Assembly: GCA_052390035.1 (NCBI GenBank)
Contig: JBQTHI010000026.1
Location: 1-10,088 of the forward strand
From: JBQTHI01 sp052390035
GTDB taxonomy: Bacteria > Actinomycetota > Acidimicrobiia > Spongiisociales > ZC4RG35
Reading direction: 5' to 3'
DNA: 10,088 bases
Positions 5,963 to 10,088 of the stretch are shown here, piece after piece (position 1 is the stretch's first letter; each line of letters opens with the position of its first letter). Below the pieces are notes generated by a model that saw nothing but the letters and a program-made list of their open reading frames with translations, searched no databases and was not told the origin of the DNA. Both the position numbers and the translations under genes were made by a program.

Positions 5963-7216
5963 ATGCCCGAGATCCGCGTGGAAGGTGGAGCGACGCTCCG
6001 CGGCACCGTCGGGGTGGGAGGCGCCAAGAACGCTGCCCTGAAGGAGATGGTGGCGGCGGTCCTCGCCCCTGGCCGGCACGAGCTGAGCAACGTTCCCGAG
6101 ATCATCGACGTGGCGCTGATGGGAGAGGTCCTCACCCATCTGGGGTGCAAGCTGCGGCGGGAGAACGGCACTCTCTGGATCATCACCCCCGACGAGCTCA
6201 GACCCGAGGCTCCGCTTGAGCTAGTGCGGAAGACGCGAGCTTCGATCATCGTGTTGGGTCCGCTGCTGGCCCGTTGCGGCGAAGCCAGGGTGGCGCTGCC
6301 CGGGGGCGACGATCTCGGCGCCAGGCCGATCGACCTCCACTTGGAAGGGCTCGAACGCATGGGTGCCAGCTTCCGGCTGGTGCACGGAGTCTTGGTGGCG
6401 GAGGCGGTTAACGGCTTGACCGGTGCCGAGATCGAGCTCCCGTTCCCCTCGGTGGGCGCCACCGAGAACCTGATGCTTGCCGGGGTGATGGCCAAAGGCG
6501 ACACCACCATCGTCAACGCCGCCCGCGAGCCGGAGATTGTCGACCAGGCCAACCAGCTGAACGCGATGGGGGCGGCGGTGGAAGGCGCCGGCACCCCCAT
6601 CATCCATGTCAGCGGCGTCTCCCATCTCGAACCGACCCGGCATCGTGTGATATCGGACCGGCTAGAGGCAGGTACGTACGCCATCGCCGCGGCGATTACC
6701 GGTGGTGACGTGACCGTGACCGGCTGCAACCCCGGTCATCTTCGGATGGAACTGGCCAAACTGGAGGCGACCGGCTGCGAGGTCGAGCAGGGGGAAGGGT
6801 GGCTCCGGGTCAAGGGGCCCGGGCGACCCCAGCCGATCGATTTTGTGACGCTTCCCTACCCCGGCTTCCATACCGACCTCCACCCGCAAATGGTGGCGTT
6901 GCTCAGCGTGGCCAGCGGAACATCGATCGTGACCGAAAACCTTTATGACGCCCGATTTCGCTATGTGGGCGAGTTGGCTCGGATGGGCGCCGATATCTCC
7001 ACCGAATCCCAGCACGCCGTCATCCGCGGCAAACCCGAGCTGTCGGGATGCCCGGTGCTGGCTCCTGACATCCGGGCGGGAGCGGCTTTGGTGCTGGCGG
7101 GCCTCCGGGCCGACGGTCAGACGGTGGTGGGCGACGCCCAACACATCGACCGCGGGTACGAAGATCTCGCCGTCCGACTGAGCAAGTTGGGAGCCTCCGT
7201 CGAACGGGTTGATTAG
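5963..7216 (+). CDS. murA: UDP-N-acetylglucosamine 1-carboxyvinyltransferase
   Basis: MurA adds enolpyruvate from PEP to UDP-GlcNAc, the first committed step of peptidoglycan synthesis, in the cytoplasm. The 417-residue length and spacing match E. coli MurA closely: K22 and N23 in GGAKNAALKEM, D305 in PGFHTD (the general base) and R397 in DRGYE. The active-site loop reads LPGGDDLGARPIDLH (112-126), so the usual catalytic Cys (C115 in E. coli) is Asp at residue 116, codon GAC at 6308-6310. Cys-to-Asp is known from M. tuberculosis and Chlamydia MurA, where the enzyme stays active but is not alkylated by fosfomycin. The ATG at 5963 gives the standard N-terminus (EIRVEGGATLRGTVGVGGAKN) and fits the leaderless promoter. 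The 3' end overlaps the SpoIID-like gene by 8 bp. EPSP synthase shares the fold, but the motifs are clearly MurA. Confidence 0.97.
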   Translation: MPEIRVEGGATLRGTVGVGGAKNAALKEMVAAVLAPGRHELSNVPEIIDVALMGEVLTHLGCKLRRENGTLWIITPDELRPEAPLELVRKTRASIIVLGPLLARCGEARVALPGGDDLGARPIDLHLEGLERMGASFRLVHGVLVAEAVNGLTGAEIELPFPSVGATENLMLAGVMAKGDTTIVNAAREPEIVDQANQLNAMGAAVEGAGTPIIHVSGVSHLEPTRHRVISDRLEAGTYAIAAAITGGDVTVTGCNPGHLRMELAKLEATGCEVEQGEGWLRVKGPGRPQPIDFVTLPYPGFHTDLHPQMVALLSVASGTSIVTENLYDARFRYVGELARMGADISTESQHAVIRGKPELSGCPVLAPDIRAGAALVLAGLRADGQTVVGDAQHIDRGYEDLAVRLSKLGASVERVD

Positions 7217-8774
7217 CAGGGGGTTGGCCGCCTGCTGTGTACTTTTCACGGCAGCGACCACTACGGCTCCGATCGCTCCGGGCGAGTTGTCGGCCCAAGA
7301 GGTGGAGGTGATAGCCGAACCGGGAGCCCTCCTCCGAATAGGCGACGATCTGTTCAAGGGGCCGCTTCGGATCAGCGCACGGGACGGTGAGCTGTCGGTG
7401 GTGGAATCGTTGGGGCCCGAGGAGTACCTGCTCGGCATACGCGAGGTACCGTTTGGGTGGCCGGAGGAGGCGCTCAAGGCCCAGGCGGTGGCGGCTCGCA
7501 CCTATCTGGCCTTCACCTTGGCAGCCGGACGCGGAGCCTCCGCGGCCCGGCATGGATATGACATCTGTGCCACCACCGCCTGCCAGGTTTATTCCGGCCG
7601 GGCGGGGCTGGCCACGAATGATGGTCAACACTGGCAGCAGGCGGTGGACGCCACCGCCGGGGAGATACTCGTGTATGAGGGTCGTCCCGCCCAGGCCCTA
7701 TACAGCTCCACGGCGGGAACCCGCACCCGGGAATCGGAGGACATCTTCCCCGGCCTCGACGTTCCTTATCTGGCGGCGGTCGATTCTCCCGGCGAAGCCT
7801 CTCCATTCGTCGCCTGGTCGTTTCTGATGACCGAGCGGGAGATGACTTCCTTGCTCGACCACAGCGGGCTGATCACCGGCCCCCTCACCAGCGTCGAGGT
7901 GGAGACCACCCCCGACGGCGACGGACCCTGGCAGGTGCGGGTCGGCTCTGCCCGGGGGATGGAGTCGGTAGCCACCTACCGCTTCCGCAGTCTGTTCAAC
8001 CGGGCGGCTGCGGATCTATTGCCTCAGCGCTTCCCGGTCACTCGGCCCTCCGGTCGGAGGTATCCGCAGACGATCCTTTCCGGGACGTTCACCATCAGCA
8101 CGATCCCGGTCACCGTGCAACGCCCGGGGTACAAGGTCCTCACCCGGATGTTCCAGATCGCAGGAGAGGGCTGGGGCCACCAGGTGGGAATGAGCCAATA
8201 CGGCGCCCTCGCCCTGGCCGAGGTGGGCGCCTCCTACTCGGAGATTCTTGCCCACTATTACGGGGGGCTTCGCCCCGAGGGAGGATCGGCCTGGTTGCCA
8301 GAGGTGATCAGGGTCGGGTTGGTGATCGGAGAAGCGCAAGTCGCCGTGCTGGCCGAGGGAGGGGCGACGGTTCGAGTCGACGGGGAGCCGGTCGCCCCGG
8401 CAGGGATTGGAGTGTGGCGGTTCCAACCCGTCGGGGATTCCGTCGTCAGCCACATCCCGGTGGGCGTGGGTACCGCCCCGCGGGTGAGGGGTGTTGGGCT
8501 CCACTATGAGGAGGACATTTACACCCTCCGCTTCCGTGTTACCGCCCCTGGTTTCGTTGAAATCTCCACCACTGCCCGCGGGGTTGAAGGCGGGAGACTC
8601 GACCTGGGTCTGGTCGAAGCCGGGGAATTCAACATCCCGCTTTACGAGGTCACCGGCCGGGAGGTCGACGTTCACGAGTTGATCCGGGTCGTAGTTACGG
8701 CGTCTTCTCCTATCGGGAATGACAGCGTCGTCCTCGTTCGAATCTTACGAATTCCGATTTCGCGCGTGCGTTGA
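7209..8774 (+). CDS. SpoIID/LytB-domain secreted peptidoglycan lytic enzyme
   Basis: SpoIID proteins are lytic transglycosylases that cut peptidoglycan glycan strands outside the membrane. In Bacillus the enzyme drives engulfment; in non-sporulating bacteria the role is probably wall turnover or division. The 521-residue product has a short N-terminal hydrophobic region (residues 6-23) consistent with a signal peptide and a possible cleavage near LSAQ (27-30). The domain spans about 65-355: EEYLLGIREVPFGWPEEALK (71-90) with the catalytic-type E79, AQAVAARTY (91-99), H115/C120/C125 in HGYDICATTACQVYSG (recalling the His-Cys-Cys zinc site of C. difficile SpoIID), SSTAGTRTRESED (166-178), and the terminal signature GEGWGHQVGMSQYGALAL (319-336). 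Residues 365-521 form an extra Val/Gly-rich, probably beta-rich tail that I do not recognise. The start is TTG at 7209, overlapping the murA stop by 8 bp, so translation is probably coupled. The last 70 bp are less GC-rich. Confidence 0.9.
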   Translation: MISRGLAACCVLFTAATTTAPIAPGELSAQEVEVIAEPGALLRIGDDLFKGPLRISARDGELSVVESLGPEEYLLGIREVPFGWPEEALKAQAVAARTYLAFTLAAGRGASAARHGYDICATTACQVYSGRAGLATNDGQHWQQAVDATAGEILVYEGRPAQALYSSTAGTRTRESEDIFPGLDVPYLAAVDSPGEASPFVAWSFLMTEREMTSLLDHSGLITGPLTSVEVETTPDGDGPWQVRVGSARGMESVATYRFRSLFNRAAADLLPQRFPVTRPSGRRYPQTILSGTFTISTIPVTVQRPGYKVLTRMFQIAGEGWGHQVGMSQYGALALAEVGASYSEILAHYYGGLRPEGGSAWLPEVIRVGLVIGEAQVAVLAEGGATVRVDGEPVAPAGIGVWRFQPVGDSVVSHIPVGVGTAPRVRGVGLHYEEDIYTLRFRVTAPGFVEISTTARGVEGGRLDLGLVEAGEFNIPLYEVTGREVDVHELIRVVVTASSPIGNDSVVLVRILRIPISRVR

Positions 8775-8809
8775 ACCCTGGCCGCTTTGGAATGAATCCG
8801 TCCTCTGAG

Positions 8810-8815
8810 TAGGTT
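8810..8815 (+). promoter_or_regulatory. candidate -10 box (TAGGTT) for the NifU-domain gene
   Basis: TAGGTT fits TANNNT and puts +1 near 8822, 4 nt before the ATG at 8826 and 1 nt before an in-frame TTG at 8823. It therefore rules out the in-frame TTG at 8814, which would lie inside the -10 box. No Shine-Dalgarno sequence is present. Confidence 0.45.
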
Positions 8816-8825
8816 GATCCTGTTG

Positions 8826-9086
8826 ATGAGTGAAAATGCGGTGGTTGAACTGACCGAAGGAGTGGACCTCGCCAAACTCGACGAGGTCCTCGAAACCCTG
8901 CTCCGTCCCGCCATCCAACAGGATGGCGGCGACTTGGTGCTGCTCGGAGTGGAGGACGGCACCGTCAACCTACAAATGGTCGGGGCCTGCGGCGGCTGTC
9001 CCATGTCGATGATGACCCTCAAGGCCGGGATAGAGCGGATCCTCACCGAACGGGTCCCGGGGGTCGTCGCGGTCAACGCCACTTGA
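8826..9086 (+). CDS. NifU C-terminal-domain Fe-S cluster scaffold protein
   Basis: This 86-residue protein is a stand-alone Nfu domain, which holds a Fe-S cluster between two subunits through a CxxC pair and passes it to client proteins in the cytoplasm. The motif is at residues 55-58 in VGACGGCPMSMMTLKAGIE, preceded by the typical LRPAIQQDGGDLVLLGVEDG (26-45). Nothing resembling the NifU N-terminal (IscU-like) domain or an A-type domain is attached. The ATG at 8826 is preferred; an in-frame TTG directly before it (8823) is possible and would add one residue, and the TTG at 8814 is unlikely because it lies in the -10 box. No other Fe-S assembly gene is in the window, so its clients cannot be inferred. 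It is followed after 36 bp by a MeaB-like gene with its own -10 box. Confidence 0.94.
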   Translation: MSENAVVELTEGVDLAKLDEVLETLLRPAIQQDGGDLVLLGVEDGTVNLQMVGACGGCPMSMMTLKAGIERILTERVPGVVAVNAT

Positions 9087-9088
9087 CC

Positions 9089-9101
9089 TGACCGCCGGTC
9101 A
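9089..9101. promoter_or_regulatory. 13-bp palindrome in the meaB-like promoter region
   Basis: TGACCG-C-CGGTCA is a perfect 6-1-6 inverted repeat overlapping the place where a -35 box (CTGACC, 9088-9093, 16 bp before the -10) would sit. It could be an operator. In GC-rich sequence, a 6-bp arm can also arise by chance. Confidence 0.3.
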
Positions 9102-9109
9102 CCACCGAA

Positions 9110-9115
9110 TAACCT
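9110..9115 (+). promoter_or_regulatory. -10 box (TAACCT) for the meaB-like gene
   Basis: TAACCT fits TANNNT and is followed by 7 nt and then the TTG start at 9123, so +1 falls within one base of the start codon. This supports the TTG start and a leaderless message. No Shine-Dalgarno sequence is present. Confidence 0.5.
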
Positions 9116-9122
9116 GCGTCTC

Positions 9123-9911
9123 TTGAGTTCCGATCTGTTCGCCGAGGCCATCGCCGGCGATCGTCGGGCTCTGGCGCGTCTGCTCTCTCTCCTGGTCGAC
9201 TCGGCGGCGCCGGACCTGGTCAAACGGGTCGAGGCCCTACCCCACCCCGAGCACGTGATCGGTATCACCGGTCCGCCCGGCGCGGGCAAGAGCAGCCTGG
9301 TCGATCGTTTGATCATCCGCTACCGGGCGGACGCCGCCCGACCCGGGATTGTCCTTGTTGACCCTTCGAGCCCATTCACCGGCGGCGCCATCCTGGGTGA
9401 TCGGGTGCGCATGCAGGCCCACTCGGCCGACCCCGACGTGTTTATCCGGTCGCTGGCCACCAGGGGTCGCCTTGGGGGTCTCGCCGTTGGAGCCGACCTG
9501 GCGGTCAAAGTGCTCGGGGCCGCCGGTTACACCCCGCTCATCATCGAACCGGTGGGCGTCGGCCAGTCCGAACTCGACGTGGTGAACCTGGCCGACACTG
9601 TCGTCGTGGTCCTATATCCCGAATGGGGCGACGAGGTGCAAGCGGCCAAGGCGGGACTGATCGAAATCGGGAACGTGTTTTGCATCAACAAGTCCGACCT
9701 GGCCGATCCCGGCCGGTCAGTGACCTATCTCGAACAGGCCCTGGCGTTGGGGGCTCGGTCGAGTTGGATCCCACCGGTGGTCGCGGCGTCGGCGTTGAGC
9801 GGATTGGGGATCGAAGACCTAATCACCGCCATCGATGCTCATCGCCGCCACCGAGTACGCCAAGAAACCCCCGCAACCCGGGGGTCAAACGTCCCTGAAC
9901 TGGGCGGTTAA
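9123..9911 (+). CDS. MeaB/ArgK-type P-loop GTPase, short form
   Basis: MeaB-family G3E GTPases guard B12-dependent acyl-CoA mutases such as methylmalonyl-CoA mutase, gating cofactor loading and protecting the enzyme from inactivation. Motifs seen are Walker A GPPGAGKSS (50-58), VDPSSPFTGGAILGDRVRM (79-97), FIRSLATRGRLGGLA (107-121), the base motif E142 in IEPVGVGQSE (141-150, where relatives usually have ETVGVGQSE), YPEWGDEVQAAKAG (165-178, usually xPGxGDxxQ) and NKSD (189-192, usually NKAD). The product is 262 residues against about 310-335 for relatives. It stops soon after AIDAHRRH (236-243), so the C-terminal helices that form the dimer arm in MeaB appear to be missing. The TTG start fits family N-termini (AEAIAGDRRALARLLS) and the -10 spacing. 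No mutase gene is in the window, so the partner is unknown. The 3' end overlaps convergent ppdK by 27 bp. Confidence 0.88.
   Translation: MSSDLFAEAIAGDRRALARLLSLLVDSAAPDLVKRVEALPHPEHVIGITGPPGAGKSSLVDRLIIRYRADAARPGIVLVDPSSPFTGGAILGDRVRMQAHSADPDVFIRSLATRGRLGGLAVGADLAVKVLGAAGYTPLIIEPVGVGQSELDVVNLADTVVVVLYPEWGDEVQAAKAGLIEIGNVFCINKSDLADPGRSVTYLEQALALGARSSWIPPVVAASALSGLGIEDLITAIDAHRRHRVRQETPATRGSNVPELGG
9862..9885 (-). terminator. probable intrinsic terminator of ppdK inside the meaB-like 3' end
   Basis: The arms 9867-9873 (ACCCCCG) and 9879-9885 (CGGGGGT) form a 7-bp GC-rich stem with a 5-nt loop. Read on the minus strand, the hairpin starts at the last base of the ppdK stop codon and is followed by TTTCTTG. 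The T-run is short, so termination may be partial. The hairpin is also coding sequence of the convergent GTPase gene. Confidence 0.5.
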
Positions 9912-10088
9912 CTCGGCCTGGGCGGCAGCCAGCCGCGCCACCTTGACCCGGGGTGGGCTGCAAGACACATAGTCGAGCCCCACCGTCCGGCAGAACTTGA
10001 TCGAGTCGGGGTCGCCGCCATGTTCGCCGCATACGCCAACGATCAATTCGGCGTTGGCCTCTTTGCCCTCCCGGGTGGCCACCCGGAC
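9885..10088 (-). CDS. ppdK: pyruvate phosphate dikinase, C-terminal end (start outside window)
   Basis: PPDK interconverts pyruvate, ATP and phosphate with PEP, AMP and pyrophosphate in the cytoplasm. Only the last 67 codons are present. The frame is open to base 10088, and the gene continues beyond the window. The visible part is the end of the TIM-barrel pyruvate/PEP domain: ELIVGVCGEHGGDPDSIKFC, in which the Cys of CGEHGGDP matches the catalytic cysteine (C831 in Clostridium symbiosum), then VGLDYVSCSPPRVKVARLAAAQ. The YVSCSP ending is typical of PPDK, while PEP synthase and enzyme I differ here. The last residues (ELTAQFRDV) are lineage-specific. The stop (TGA, 9887-9885) lies within the convergent meaB-like gene, and a hairpin follows at once. 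Confidence 0.93.
   Translation of the reverse strand, partial: VRVATREGKEANAELIVGVCGEHGGDPDSIKFCRTVGLDYVSCSPPRVKVARLAAAQAELTAQFRDV

Noticed and set aside
5885..6139. 85-residue N-terminal extension of rpiB
   Set aside because: It runs over the murA promoter and 5' end and adds no RpiB sequence; the ATG at 5884 matches the family start.
7221..7235. Lipobox-like LAAC at residues 6-9 of the SpoIID-like protein
   Set aside because: It is too close to the N-terminus to follow a full signal-peptide hydrophobic core; a normal signal peptide is more likely.
5842..7501. Long minus-strand open frames opposite murA and the start of the spoIID-like gene
   Set aside because: They are antisense shadows, with Ser/Pro/Arg-rich sequence and no family similarity.
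8736..8744. GTTCGAATC, like a tRNA T-loop, as a tRNA remnant or attachment site
   Set aside because: It lies within the coding end of the spoIID-like gene, and no acceptor, anticodon or D arm can be folded on either strand.
8672..9316. 214-codon minus-strand open frame across the nifU/meaB-like junction
   Set aside because: It covers two genes with clear motifs and two promoter-like sites, and the protein is Arg/Ser-rich without a domain.
1..10088. CRISPR array, insertion sequence, prophage, integron or toxin-antitoxin pair
   Set aside because: I saw no regularly spaced direct repeats, transposase or integrase motifs, target duplications or small paired unknown genes.

Overview
The window is a stretch of high-GC bacterial chromosome that reads as ordinary, densely packed housekeeping DNA. 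I see no transposase, phage gene, CRISPR array or defence cassette. The gene content points to Actinomycetota: an ilvE / FAH-family hydrolase / gltX / tRNA-Glu neighbourhood, a MurA with Asp in place of the catalytic Cys, start codons placed directly behind TANNNT -10 boxes with no Shine-Dalgarno, and secreted proteins with Cys-Met motifs. An Acidimicrobiia-like lineage is my best guess, but that is inference only.

Layout. (1) Bases 1-1466: the 3' part of a TetR-family regulator (+) runs tail-to-tail into a membrane-anchored or secreted protein of unknown function (-), and the two overlap by 37 bp. (2) Bases 1587-3023: ilvE (branched-chain aminotransferase) is preceded by a small hairpin or palindrome and followed after 3 bp by a conserved-looking hypothetical gene. 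(3) Bases 3034-5352: a FAH-family hydrolase overlaps gltX (glutamyl-tRNA synthetase) by 4 bp, and tRNA-Glu(UUC), the substrate of GltX, starts 27 bp after gltX. (4) Bases 5377-5423: a 47-bp almost perfect inverted repeat, probably a bidirectional terminator, separates tRNA-Glu from convergent rpiB (-). (5) Bases 5438-8774: rpiB (-) and murA (+) diverge from a 78-bp spacer, and each start codon lies exactly where transcription from its own -10 box should begin. murA overlaps a SpoIID/LytB-type peptidoglycan hydrolase gene. (6) Bases 8810-10088: a small stand-alone NifU-domain Fe-S protein and a short MeaB/ArgK-like GTPase are each preceded by a -10 box. The GTPase gene runs tail-to-tail into the 3' end of ppdK (-), whose probable terminator hairpin lies inside the GTPase coding sequence.

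The cell-envelope pair (murA, spoIID), the Glu-tRNA pair (gltX, tRNA-Glu) and the metabolic genes (ilvE, rpiB, ppdK, meaB-like) look like core functions. The most interesting points are the MurA Cys-to-Asp change (predicted intrinsic fosfomycin resistance), the rpiB/murA/spoIID order that recalls the Bacillus chromosome, the repeated leaderless-start architecture, the long perfect palindrome, and the shortened, divergent MeaB-like protein. I did not find a convincing new multi-gene system.
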